From contig JBBHKE010000771.1 in the NCBI GenBank assembly GCA_037447655.1, forward strand, positions 678,243 through 738,242: a stretch of DNA of 60,000 nt. Direction: 5' to 3'. Within the stretch, counting starts at the first letter, position 1; every line of letters starts with the position of its first letter. Of this stretch, positions 11,110 through 21,323 are shown one piece after another. The stretch comes from Zygnema cylindricum. Its lineage: Eukaryota > Streptophyta > Zygnematophyceae > Zygnematales > Zygnemataceae. The translations under genes were made by a program, and so were the position numbers. A model generated the notes under the pieces. It was given only the letters and a program-made list of their open reading frames with translations. It made no database searches and was not told where the DNA came from.

Positions 11110-12086
11110 TGTAATAGGATTTCTAACCTCTCAGAAAATCCCATTACTACATCACATTTCAACCACACACTTCACACATTGGAAAATTACACATTCTCAT
11201 TAGAAAGCACTCACATAAAGAAATAAACTTTAAATTAGAAGAAGCTTCTGTCCACATAACATTAGCTTGGTCTCTAACCCTCGTGGCTCAACCCTCTTTA
11301 AAAGTTTTTTCCTCTACTCTCCACTCTTAAATTATTCTATCTCTTAACTACTGAAACAATACTAAATTAGTAAGAGATTTCAATGCCAAAATGCCACTTC
11401 TCCAATTTGGTTTTAATCGCTCAGGACCAAGATCAGTCGGAATTTCCACAAACTTTCCAAAGGAAAAGATGTCTACTCTCCTCTTACACTTCACTATTTA
11501 TCCATCATCGCCCTGGACGCGCTAGGCCAAAGTCAACGCTCTGTTGAAGATGTTGAAGATGCTTTTACGTGGGCTAATGATTGATCAGCAAGGACTCGGA
11601 CTGACCAATGCAAAAGCGTGCGAAATCTCCCACTAACTACGTAGCATTTACTAACCAATCAAACACTACATTTTACTACGTAGCATTTACGTGCAAAAGT
11701 CCACGCAAATCGAAACGCAACTTCGCACGATCGTGTGTCGTGAATTTAACTTGCGAAACTTCCTACGAAACTTACAAATTTGAATTATGACGTTTCGTAC
11801 TAAAAATCGTACGAAATGAGCCATAATAGGTACCTAACCACTATTAATTTTTTTATAGATGTAAGCCTTAAATTCCGTGACTACTTTGACCCTTAACCCG
11901 TTTCAATGTTACCCACCTATTATTTTGACCCCTAGCTTTCACCTAAATACACCCATCGCTATATCTTTTGAAATAGGACTCTAAATTGCGCGATTATTTT
12001 GCATACGTCCACCAAATTTAGAACTCTATATTCATAACACTTAAATACCCCTTTACAAACAAGTTCGATCTGCTCTTACTCTTACA
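11110..12086 (-). mobile_element. Gypsy LTR 3 (outermost 5' LTR)
   Basis: 977-bp LTR with TG...CA ends (minus-strand start TGTAAGAGTAAG). It is almost identical to LTR 1 up to 11846 and then divergent. Beyond 12086 the sequence is copia gag, so the array was inserted into, or joined to, a copia relic. No target duplication could be recognised because the far end is outside the window. Confidence 0.8.
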
Positions 12087-12139
12087 CGAGGTAAGGGAGA
12101 GAAGCATCGAAAGGAGGGGAAACTTTCCCGGTCAACCCC

Positions 12140-13282
12140 CTTTCCAATACCAGTCTACTGTTATATACTTTCGATGCAACAAGGCCGATCATATGTCCTC
12201 CTCATGCCCAGATAAGGAGAAGCAATGTCATTATTGTGCGAAATAGGGACACATTAGTCCTCAATGCTACGCGAAAGCCAACGGTGGCGGCAGCGAAAGT
12301 AGTCGCATATTTGATAGACGTGGTGGTGGCCGATTTGATAGAACGGGGGGCGGTGGACGTGGCGGTCGTTTCGGCGGCCATAACCACTTTGTTGGGGAGA
12401 ATGATGAGAAAGACGAAGGACCCAATACATTTTTTTTTGCTTATTGTCACCAACACACCGTCTTTCAAAACGCAAAATGACAAGAAGTGGATTATCAACT
12501 CCGGCGCTTCCTATCACGTCTCTACAGACGACACACTTTTGATGAAATGCACGCCTTGACCGTACTGAAAAGATTTACGGTCGCTAGTGTTGAAGTCATA
12601 TATGTTGGTAAAGCTGGTTTTGTACGACTTTACTTAATTTCGCTATATCCAAATGGATTTGATAGAATATCCGAAATTCAACTCATTAACGAATCACATA
12701 TTCCGCGAGGCTCTGCAATTCTATTGAGCGTACCGCAGATCCACAAATTTGGCTCGACCCTGTACGCCTTGGTAGATTCCACCATCAAAATCGTACGATC
12801 AGATAGAGTTACGATCGCCAAGGGAGAAGTTACTTACGCTTTTCAAAGTCTTCTTTTATGGAAGCGTCCAAAGTCGAAAAGTCATGATGACACCATCATT
12901 GGTTTGATCGCTGAAATTACAAGAAATCGGACGTTATGGCACCATCGCATGTGTCATACGTCAGAACGGAATCTGAAGCGCATGAAATAAAATGGTTGCT
13001 TGCGCTGCTTATATTTAACGTTAAGTGAAAAAGTCCACAGCTATACCGGTAGCAGTCAAGGTTGTCAAATTCGAAAACTGCATCCTACGAAAGACTAAGA
13101 CTTTGACTTTTAGTCTACTCATCCACTTGAAAAAGTACACGTGGATCTTTGTGGTGACGTCAAGCTTGAGAGCTTCGGGGGGAAAAAATATAGAATGGTT
13201 ATCGTCGATAACTACTCAAGATTTACTTGGGTATACTTACTCAAAAACATATCCGACGCATCCACTATATTTGAGGAATGAC
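12140..13282 (+). pseudogene. Ty1/copia gag-protease-integrase relic
   Basis: Plus-strand remnant of a copia polyprotein. In order: a degenerate zinc-knuckle pair (second one CHYCAK-stop-GHISPQCYA, near 12226-12270); a Gly/Arg-rich stretch GGGRFDRTGGGGRGGRFGG; the protease site WIINSGASYHV (about 12490), where the family's catalytic Asp is Asn; a GAG-pre-integrase domain with LLWKRPKSK and TLWHHRMCHTSE (12840-12970); and the integrase core start VHVDLCGDVKLESFGGKKY (13134-13279), which ends in a stop. Several stops and frame changes are present. It closely resembles the copia element at 28.4-30.0 kb. Confidence 0.8.
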
Positions 13283-13341
13283 ATGTCATGGCAGAGCGAC
13301 AAGGTGAGAGAAAGTTAAAGGCGGATTGATCCAACAATAGC

Positions 13342-14429
13342 TGAGAGTTTAATGAAACTCTGAGACCTCCATAAGTCCTCAGAGTGAACAGCTTCTAAGA
13401 AGCCTCTAGGATAACTCTGACCCCTTTGAGTTTCAGCAAGAACATCTGCCACCCTGGCAGACAAAAACTCTGACTACCTTCACCCTTGTGAAGGCAAGAC
13501 TCCCCTGAGTCGATAGCAAAAAGAATCTATGAATTTGCTCCCCTGAGCAGTAAGTTATGGATGGTCAAAGTTGACCTTTTGTATAGAAGCTCTCTGGGAG
13601 AGAGGGTCCTATCTCCTAATTTTTCTAAGTCCTATCTCTCTCACAGACTCTATCTAGTGATGTACGGAGCCAATCATATTCCAAATTTTAGTTCCGTACA
13701 CAAAAGTACAGCTGCTGGTGTACTTTTTGTACGGACATTGTACGACATGGCCTAAATGTCAACACGTGGTATATCCGGATTTGCTCCCATAATCCTCGGA
13801 GATGTCGCGATCCAATGTTATTCCGCCATGTGTCATCCGATGTGGCGATGACCACAAACCGCCGAAATCCTCTTTTGCGATCTCGGCGTTAATTCCGGCC
13901 GTCCGATTATATTCACATTTAATCGTAGCCGTAATAAATACCTGCGCGGTATTTGTTTCGCTAGAGAAATAAATGCGTGATATTCGTTTCTTTATCCGTA
14001 CCACAATCCGTACTTTTACATTAATGAATCTATGTATCCGTAAATAGTTTTAGTTAAATGAATTATCTTGCTTGGTAATGTATAATTAAATATCAAACCC
14101 AATAGTACGTAACACTAAGTCTAGACATAACGGATAAGGCTACCGATGACCGGCTGCTTACCGTCTGGCAGGTACCGGGATCAAATCCTGGGGGCAGCAC
14201 ATATCCTTTTAGTAAATAAACCTCTAACGGTAAATAAACTAATATATATATTTCTCGTAAACCTCTGGATTGCCTAGGTAGCCATGGCTCTAGCTTCCTC
14301 TCCAATTTCTTAGTGACTGCGACAAGCTTGAGAAGTTGGAGAGAGAAGTTAGAGGTAGACTGCCTCGGCTTTTTTCTATATTTCTATTGAGACCTAGAAA
14401 ATACTTTAAACGGACCATTAATTTCTACA
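13342..14429 (-). mobile_element. Copia LTR, family X, copy 1 (3' LTR)
   Basis: LTR of the copia element whose pol lies at 14510-16912. On the minus strand it starts TGTAGAAATTAATGG at 14429, right after a purine tract AAATAAGGGGAC (14430-14442). Its other end, at about 13342, is less certain. Homologous LTRs are at 21324-22383 (same orientation) and 22428-23420 (inverted). It carries a B-box-like sequence GGGATCAAATCC (14177-14188) followed by TTTT (about 14207-14210) on the plus strand, antisense to the LTR. Confidence 0.7.
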
Positions 14430-14509
14430 GTCCCCTTATTTTCTAGTCAATCTTTAATTTCAGACTACACTTCTCCTTGCAAAAAATTAGCTTAGGGGAA
14501 GGCACAAGT

Positions 14510-15032
14510 TTGGTCATCATATTTGCTACCATCTCACTATCTGGTCGGTACTTTAAACTGATGATTTTAATTCTACTTTCTCTCTAACAAAGCTTAGTGT
14601 AATGTCCATGTGTTTGGCTTTAAAATGATGTTTAGGATTGGCAGAAATAGCGATTGGTGCCTGATTATCACAAAAAAATTTCTACACACCACTCTTAAGG
14701 TGACCAAGCTCACCAAGCAAAGACTTGACCCACATCAATTCTTTTACAGTAGAGCAAGAGGCCATATACTCAGCCTCCATGGTGGACTGAGCAATAAAAT
14801 TTTGCTGTTTGCTACTCCAACAGCAAGCCCCATCACCCACATATAATACATATCCAGAAGTGCATCTCCTCATCGAAGCATCACCATAACTAGCATCACT
14901 CGAAGTAGTGATGTCAGTATTCTCCCCATCCAAATGCAACCATAGATCCCTAGTTCCTATCAAATATTTAAGGACTCTCTTAGCTGCCTCCCAATCTCTC
15001 TTTGTGAAAGCATTTAGACTTCTACTCAACAC
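14510..15032 (-). pseudogene. Copia RNase H domain
   Basis: C-terminal RNase H of a copia Pol. Reads LKYLIGTRDLWLHLDG, then SDASYGDASMRRCTSGYVLY, KQQNFIAQSTMEAEYMA and VKELMWVKSLLGEL, the standard copia order with acidic Asp/Glu catalytic residues visible. The frame is open through 14682-15032 and then shifts; more C-terminal residues continue toward 14510. It lies directly downstream of RT, separated by a stop at about 15048. Confidence 0.85.
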
Positions 15033-15047
15033 TCCTACTGGTGCTGC

Positions 15048-15812
15048 TTAATATGGCAGGGTACAATTCATAAAATAGATTAGACTTCCCACTACTTGCC
15101 TGTAAGGAATAGTCTGCATGAACTTGTGTTCTTCAGGAGATAATTCCTTGTCTAATACTATGACTCCTTCTTCCTCACTCCCCTCACTTTTGTTCTTCAA
15201 TTCCATTGGAGTTGTACAACTATTACCTTTATCCATCTGAATTTTTTCAAGCATGTTCCCTATTGCTTCCTTTTTAGTCAATCTTATAATCTTTCTTTTT
15301 CGGTCTCTTTCTTCTTGAATTCCCAAAATATATTTTTCTTCCCCCATATCGTTCATTTCAAATCTCCCCTTAAGATCGGTTTTCGGTTTATAAATTTTTT
15401 CCACTGATTTACTTAAAACAAGCAAATCATCAACATAAATTGCAATAAATATAATACCTTCCTCATCTTCGAAAACATAGATTGAGTGATCTGAGCTGAT
15501 CCGGATATATCCCAGACCGGTAAGAAACTCATCAAGCTTCTTATTCCACTGTCGAGGCACTTGTTTCAAACCATAAAGAGATTTAATCAGCCGACATACC
15601 TTACTCTCCTCTCCTTCTTCCACAAACCCTTCGGGTTGTCCCATGAAGATCTCCTCTTCCAATTCTCTATGTAATTTAAAAAAAACCCGCTTACAACCGA
15701 TTCGTTTTCGGTTAGGTGGACAATCCACTAGCTCCCAAGTATCGGCTGCCATAATTGAGGCCATCTCCTCATTGATGGCTGTCTTCCACGAGTTTCTTTC
15801 TGGACAAGTCAT
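15048..15812 (-). pseudogene. Copia reverse transcriptase
   Basis: A 254-residue open frame. Landmarks: SWKTAINEEMASIMAADTWELVDCP at the N-side, QPEGFVEEGEESKVCRLIKSLYGLKQVPRQW (finger/palm), the active-site box IYVDDLLVLSK with the copia YVDD, FEMNDMGEEKYILGIQ, and HKFMQTIPYRQVVGSLIYFM at the C-side. A segment between the N-terminal helix and QPEGF is shorter than usual, so a small internal deletion is likely (family RTs carry tKW.fk.K....G...kyKARLVA there). It is the most intact retroelement frame in the window. Confidence 0.9.
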
Positions 15813-15856
15813 TTCCTCTCCATAAGTCTGAGGTTCATCTTAATGAGATAGTTTTG

Positions 15857-16912
15857 TTACCTTGTTATTAACCTGTTTTTCTTGCAATCTTTTGCTACTT
15901 CTCCTCCCCCCTTCAAAATCCGAGCCCGGAATAGATGGTTCTCGTGGATTCTTTCGACAATCTCGGCTTCTCCCCTGTCTTTTGATTCCGAATCAATTTC
16001 CACCACGTTTTTCGCTTCGGGTAGAGTTGTCACTTGAGTTTCCACAGCCGAGTCCTTTTCGGTCTGATTTGTACTTGCAAGAATGTCATCTTCTCTAAAA
16101 CCCGGATAGTTAGGGAGCTCAAAGTCATCGGAATATTGTCACTCAAATCTGATTTTTACTGACTTTGTATATTTGAAGGGATCGACAGACTTTCGTTCAT
16201 CGATAACTACTTGATGCTTTACTAAAATTATATCTTCCCTTTTTAGATCATAAACTCTATATCCTTTAACATCCTCATGATATCCTAATAAGTATCCCGG
16301 TTTTTCCTCTAGGATCTAGCTTCCAATTAGACCGATCTGTTTCTAGACTGAATACTTGACTGCCGGAAACCTTTTTGTGAGATATGTCTGGTTTCCGGCT
16401 TGTCCATCTCTCATAAGGTGTTTGATCTTTTATAGCTGAAGTAAGAACTCTATTTTTGAGGTAATTAGCACAGTTCATTGCTTCTGCCTAAAACCTTTTT
16501 CCTATCATTTTATCTGACAACAGACTTCTAGCACTATCACTTAGTGTTCTATTTAACCTTTCAGCTACCCCATTCTGTTCCCGGTTTTTTCGAACTATCT
16601 TTTGGTGTTGGACCCCATCCTCCCTCAAAAAATCCTCAAACTGGTTAAAAGTATACTCTCCACCATTGTCACTACTTACTCTCTTGATTGGAGTTTCATG
16701 GAGTTTTTCGCTCCATGCTTTATATTGTCTAAAACAATCCTGAGCTTCGGACTTGTTTTTCAAAAAATACACCCGAGAATACGGAGACCAATCATCAGTG
16801 ATAGTCATCATAAATCTCTTCCCCCTCGGTGAGGGCACTTTAGCCGGTCCCCAAATATCTGTGTGTACTAGATCTAGAATTTTTTCTCTCTTATAGGTGG
16901 TTGTTTTAGGAA
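15857..16912 (-). pseudogene. Copia integrase and integrase-RT linker
   Basis: Sense order: integrase core from TTTYKREKILDLVHTDIWGPAKVPS (16860-16912) with the first Asp in HTDIWGP, the second in VSSDNGGEYTFNQFEDFL and the Glu in GVAERLNRT (16488-16937 frame); the C-terminal stretch TPYERWTSRKPD...GSQVF (16275-16478); then GYRVYDLKREDIILVKHQVV after a frameshift near 16280; then an acidic linker (15857-16045). Upstream protease, gag and 5' LTR are missing because the TRIM-like element begins at about 16914. Nearest neighbours are copia RT (15048-15812) and the TRIM. Confidence 0.85.
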
Positions 16913-17010
16913 AGGTTGGCACGTGAAGCCGGTCCAATACGGGGTAGAATATGGAATATCATACTCGAGCCGCCCGTAATAAAGGGTACGGACCCGCCAG
17001 TCTCTACATC

Positions 17011-17087
17011 GAGCTGGTGGCACAGTGGTAGTGCGTTCGCAGCTGAAGTGAAAGGTCCCAGGTTCAAACCCTGGCCGGCTCAATTTT
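17011..17087 (+). ncRNA. tRNA-like Pol III unit in left TRIM LTR
   Basis: A full cloverleaf can be drawn. Acceptor GAGCTGG pairs with CCGGCTC (7 bp, one G-U); D stem GCAC/GTGC; anticodon stem TTCGC/GTGAA with loop AGCTGAA; T stem CCAGG/CCTGG with loop TTCAAAC; then A as discriminator and TTTT at 17084-17087. A box TGGCACAGTGG (17018-17028) and B box GGTTCAAACCC (17061-17071) have normal spacing. The base before the putative anticodon CTG is G rather than the near-universal T33, and no known isotype is a clear match, so a decoding role is doubtful. Confidence 0.65.
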
Positions 17088-17134
17088 CCCAAGTGTGGGA
17101 CATGCCGAATCCCGGATTTCTAGGAAATCTAACA

Positions 17135-17191
17135 TGGTATCGGAGCCAGCGGGATTGCGGATGGTTTGACCGGCTTTCCCGTGAGGGGGGG
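17135..17191 (+). promoter_or_regulatory. TRIM internal region: PBS and polypurine tract
   Basis: PBS TGGTATCGGAGCC (17135-17147), about 35 bp of spacer, and PPT GAGGGGGGG (17183-17191). The whole internal region is 57 bp. Confidence 0.8.
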
Positions 17192-17296
17192 TGTTGGATT
17201 GGCACGTGAAGCCGGTCCAATACGGGGTAGAATATGGAAATATCCATACTCGAGCCGCCCGTAATAAATGGGTACGGACCCGCCAGTCTCTACATC

Positions 17297-17373
17297 GAGC
17301 TGGTGGCACAGTGGTAGTGCGTTCGCAGCTGAAGTGAAAGGTCCCAGGTTCGAACCCTGGCCGGCTCAATTTT
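17297..17373 (+). ncRNA. tRNA-like Pol III unit in right TRIM LTR
   Basis: Same fold as the left copy, 286 bp downstream. Its B box is GGTTCGAACCC (17347-17357), closer to the tRNA consensus. A box 17304-17314; terminator TTTT 17370-17373. Confidence 0.65.
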
Positions 17374-17421
17374 CCCAAGTGTGGGACATGCCGAATCCCG
17401 GATTTCTAGGAAATCTAACAA

Positions 17422-18300
17422 ACGATATTATTTTTGGACGTCCTGGATGCTTTGACGAGATTCGCAAAGTAATGCTGATTTATTCGCCATGACTCTTCAT
17501 AAGATTTTGTGTACCTGTAAATATTTGGAACAATATTGGTTTGTCTTATTTGTATTAATTAATTAGAGTTTATTATGATGTTAATATGGCCAATTAGGGT
17601 TTGGCCAGTCTAATTTATGTGAAGTATTTGCAGACAAGTGTACGCTTACGATTGCCTGACTTTCAGGTGTACGCTTACGATTAGTTTATTCTTAATAGTA
17701 GGTTTTCATGTTTAAATAGGAGATAATGATAGTTACGTAATTTCCACTTAGGTATTTTGTTGTATTAGGATATTATGTTTTAGTGGAAGTTATGTTGGAT
17801 ATTTTGACAGTTAGTGATTTGTTGACAGCTCACAAGTGTATATATAGCTATGAGCTTTGTTAGCGAAATCATCAATACTTAGCATAAAAAGTAGGGACCG
17901 AAGATGTAGACTTTTAGGGTTGTTTATTAGGTCATGCATTTAAATGATACATTTATCATCTGATTATACTTTTGTTTATATGTGATGCATTCATTTATTA
18001 TTATATATATGTGTTAATTTTATGTTTCTTTGATATGCATTATTTATGCATTTGTCTTAGGGTTTCTTGTGATTTTCATGTAACCCTAAATGTTATTCAA
18101 ACATCTGTGTATGCATGCTTGCTCCGTCTGTGTACGGATGATTGCTCCGCCTGTGTGCGGATGAATGATTGCATCTGTGTATGCATGTATGTTAAATGGA
18201 GGATGCATTTCAAATGATTGTTCATTGGCTTAGCTTTGCTTAACATTTTGTTTGATAGTATGGGTTGCTTCTGCGGTCTATTTTAGACCAAAGAACAACA
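17422..18300 (+). mobile_element. 5'-truncated left LTR of a non-autonomous LTR element
   Basis: Matches 19824-20702 at a constant offset of 2402 with only a few substitutions. It ends AACAACA, followed at once by the primer site at 18301. The first ~450 bp of the LTR are missing and the TRIM-like element lies in their place. It contains a likely Pol II TATA box TATATATAG (17839-17847) and a direct repeat TGTACGCTTACGATT. Confidence 0.85.
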
Positions 18301-18315
18301 GGTTATGGGCCCACA
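18301..18315 (+). promoter_or_regulatory. Half-tRNA primer site (initiator Met tRNA anticodon arm)
   Basis: GGTTATGGGCCCACA. The first 14 bases are complementary to the anticodon stem-loop of plant initiator Met tRNA, not to its 3' CCA end. Drosophila copia is known to use this type of internal tRNA-fragment primer. Confidence 0.75.
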
Positions 18316-19371
18316 CCCCATCTAGTATATGTTAGGGTAAGTCGAGATAGGTTTGTGTCACAAGCATTGTAGCGGGTTAATTTTGTTCTTGCTGGTTGTA
18401 TTGCAGTAATGGTGCCTGTGTACCCATGAGATCGGCCTTATCATAGTGTTGGTATGTGCCGAGTTTAATCTTGCATCGCCCCAAGGGTTAACTTAGTGAC
18501 AGTGCCGAAATGTCTACCCTCAATGAAAATGATTTATTTTGAGAAAGGATTTTTTATTTTTGGAAAATACATATTTATTTTTGGTGAAGCATTTCGAAAT
18601 GTGGAAATTTGATATATGGTGGAAAGGACAGGAAAAAGGAGTTTTACCATTTGGTGGAAAGATGTGGAAAATGAAGTTTTGACATTTGGTGGAGATTTGA
18701 CATTTAGTGGGGAGATGTGGAAATTGGAGTTTCGACGTTTGGGGGAGAGATATCCGAAAGGTGGAGTTGTGGCATTTGGTGAAAGATCCGAATTTGTTGA
18801 TCTATGATTATGGAATGTTATGAGATTTTATTTTATGGAAATTGTTGTGGTAGTTTGAGGGATGTGGAATTTTGTTAGAAGTTTGGATATTTCGGTAGAA
18901 TTATTTTTGGGAAAATAGATTTTGATTTATGGGAAATTTTCGGATTTAATTATTCAATAAACAAAAAATTGAAATCTAGATATGTTTTAGTGAGGTAGGA
19001 GTTATTTAAGTGGGGATATTTTATTAGTGTGATCCTTTGGCCTTAATTCTTAGTTGCTTTGTAACACAATTGTGGGAAGTAGATTCGGATTTAGATATTG
19101 GTGAGAAAAGACAACAAAAAATATTGTAATCGAAAAAAAAAAAATGATGAAAATATATATATATATTATGTATTATGAAATCTGGATGGTATATAGAGTC
19201 AGCGGAAGCGTTGGTCGAACAAGTGGGAAACTTTTGTTGGAGGAATATGGCGGATTCAGATGGAGGAGACAGCTGGAGGTGACAGTGGTGACAGCTGATG
19301 ACGTAGATCTATAGAGTGTGACAGATGATGACGTGGCGTAATAGATTTACGAAACTAAATCTTCCGGGGAG
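18316..19371 (+). other. Internal region of non-autonomous LTR element, no pol
   Basis: About 1.06 kb between primer site and right LTR. No gag, protease, integrase or RT motif was recognised in any frame. One small frame (18616-18807) has repeated gaaagATGTGGAaa-type segments but no family resemblance. It ends in a purine-rich stretch CGGGGAG (19365-19371) just before the LTR. It is LARD-like: it would need enzymes in trans. Confidence 0.6.
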
Positions 19372-20702
19372 TGTTGTTTTTTGGAAGATTCAGTTTCGCA
19401 CATACGTGCGCGTATTTCGTGCGTACATAATTAGTCTATTAATGTGGGGGTTGGAACGGATTTGCAGATTGGAGGTTTATTGTACGAGTAAAATTAATTG
19501 ACTAATTGAGTGGCGCGGAATGCATAAGTGAAATGGACGGCGGATCACAAAGCGATCCGATGTAAAATATTCTGAAAGGTTAAAATAGTACGTCGCACGT
19601 ACGAAACAGAATGCGACAGACGACAGCTATGTCGAAGGTACAAGGTGTACCTTTATTTCGGCAAGCGGTATTTATAACGAAGTACGTGGGTACGGTACGG
19701 TTTGATTTGGATGAGTTGACGTCGTTTCGTCAACTGGACTTTAGGGCCACGTGGCGCAACTTCAAGGGTGACAAAGGCCGCCGTTATTTTCAAGTAGTGG
19801 TGACGCCAAATCGCGTCAATCACACGATATTATTTTTGGACGTCCTGGATGCTTTGACGAGATTCGCAAAGTAATGCTGATTTATTCGCCATGACTCTTC
19901 ATAAGATTTTGTGTACCTGTAAATATTTGGAACAATATTGGTTTGTCTTATTTGTATTAATTAATTAGAGTTTATTATGATGTTAATATGGCCAATTAGG
20001 GTTTGGCCAGTCTAATTTATGTGAAGTATTTGCAGACAAGTGTACGCTTACGATTGCCTGACTTTCAGGTGTACGCTTACGATTAGTTTATTCTTAATAG
20101 TAGGTTTTCATGTTTAAATAGGAGATAATGATAGTTACGTAATTTCCACTTAGGTATTTTGTTGTATTAGGATATTATGTTTTAGTGGAAGTTATGTTGG
20201 ATATTTTGACAGTTAGTGATTTGTTGACAGCTCACAAGTGTATATATAGCTATGAGCTTTGTTAGCGAAATCATCAATACTTAGCATAAAAAGTAGGGAC
20301 CGAAGATGTAGACTTTTAGGGTTGTTTATTAGGTCATGCATTTAAATGATACATTTATCATCTGATTATACTTTTGTTTATATGTGATGCATTCATTTAT
20401 TATTATATATATGTGTTAATTTTATGTTTCTTTGATATGCATTATTTATGCATTTGTCTTAGGGTTTCTTGTGATTTTCATGTAACCCTAAATGTTATTC
20501 AAACATCTGTGTATGCATGCTTGCTCCGTCTGTGTACGGATGATTGCTCCGCCTGTGTGCGGATGAATGATTGCATCTGTGTATGCATGTATGTTAAATG
20601 GAGGATGCATTTCAAATGATTGTTCATTGGCTTAGCTTTGCTTAACATTTTGTTTGATAGTTTGGGTTGCTTCTGCAGTCTATTTTAGACCAAAGAACAA
20701 CA
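19372..20702 (+). mobile_element. Right LTR of the non-autonomous element
   Basis: 1331-bp LTR with inverted ends TGTTGTT...AACAACA. Related sequence lies at 35039-35760. TATA box at 20241-20249. The short frame at 19611-19874 has no recognised domain. A G/A-rich microsatellite follows. Confidence 0.8.
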
Positions 20703-20803
20703 AGGGGGAGAGGGGGAGAGGGGAAGAGGGGGAGAGGGGGAGAGGTGGAGAGGGGGAGTGGGAGAGAGGGGGGGAGGGGAAGAGGGGGAGAGGGAGAGAG
20801 GCT
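20703..20803 (+). repeat. G/A-rich microsatellite
   Basis: About 100 bp of imperfect GGGGGAGA repeats directly after the LTR end. Its apparent open frames (poly-Gly/Arg/Glu) are by-products of the repeat. Confidence 0.8.
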
Positions 20804-21323
20804 CTATTTGTGGAGTTTGGACATCTTGGTGGTGGGCATCTTCATGAAAGTTTTTAGTCTTTCGCACTACTGGTGCGCCGGGCACCCGATGAGGGTACCA
20901 CACCAAAGTAGCTTCATGTCGTGCACGCTCTGAAAAAACAACGAAAAAGTTATCCCCACAACAACTACAAAAAATACAAAATTAACCACATCATAACCAA
21001 AACCACAAAAATATAAAAAAAACTTAAAAAAACAAACAAAGCAAGAGCAACAAAAAATAAATACCTACAAGTGTTTTTTATTTCAAGGTTTCCACTTTCC
21101 TTTGGGGAGTCTTTGATTTTACGGCGTTAGGCAAGCCCATTATCCGTCAATTAATTTTATGCAAATCTTATAAGGTTCTCGCTTGAGTTCGTTTTTTTGT
21201 TCAACATCCACGGGTCGTCAAACCCTCTTATATTTGCTCCTTAACTAACCACAGTTATACGCCCTCCTCGTCCCTCTCCACGACCCATTGAGACCACCGC
21301 TCCCCCCAACCTCATTCCAGCAA
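20804..21323. other. Gene-empty interval
   Basis: Holds a short unique stretch and an A-rich tract (20940-21065). No gene, RNA or repeat structure was recognised. Confidence 0.5.

Larger units (their letters stand above)
9744..11846. repeat. Right copy of the tandem duplication (matches 1-2103)
   Basis: This partner of 1-2103 holds the gag N-terminal half, leader, primer site and most of the LTR. Both copies share the gag nonsense codon (TAA at 9766-9768 and 23-25), so that lesion is older than the duplication. The left copy has one extra nonsense codon of its own. Confidence 0.9.
16914..17420 (+). mobile_element. TRIM/SMART-like mini-LTR element with tRNA-like LTRs
   Basis: Two direct repeats flank only 57 bp. 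Right LTR 17192-17420 (229 bp, TGTTGGATTGG...ATCTAACA); left LTR 16914-17134 lacks about the first 8 bases. Directly after the left LTR is the PBS TGGTATCGGAGCC (17135-17147), and directly before the right LTR is a polypurine tract GAGGGGGGG (17183-17191). This is the layout of terminal-repeat retrotransposons in miniature; there is no coding capacity. Each LTR holds a foldable tRNA-like unit with A box, B box and T4 terminator. The LTRs differ by only a few indels and one B-box base. The left flank is copia integrase and the right flank an unrelated LTR; no target duplication is visible, so rearrangement followed insertion. Confidence 0.85.

Noticed and set aside
14153-14200. Complete tRNA gene in the copia LTR
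   Set aside because: An acceptor-like pair (GCTGCTT with GGGCAGC) and a T arm exist, but there is no room for D and anticodon arms; it is kept only as a tRNA-like module.
16874-17378. Open frames with RPGFEPGT in two copies on the minus strand
   Set aside because: They are translations of the tRNA-like B-box region read backwards; the two copies are just the two TRIM LTRs, not genes.
17972-20619. Two identical 81-residue frames (MFICDAF...)
   Set aside because: They are the same place in the two LTRs of the non-autonomous element, with no domain or codon evidence for a protein.
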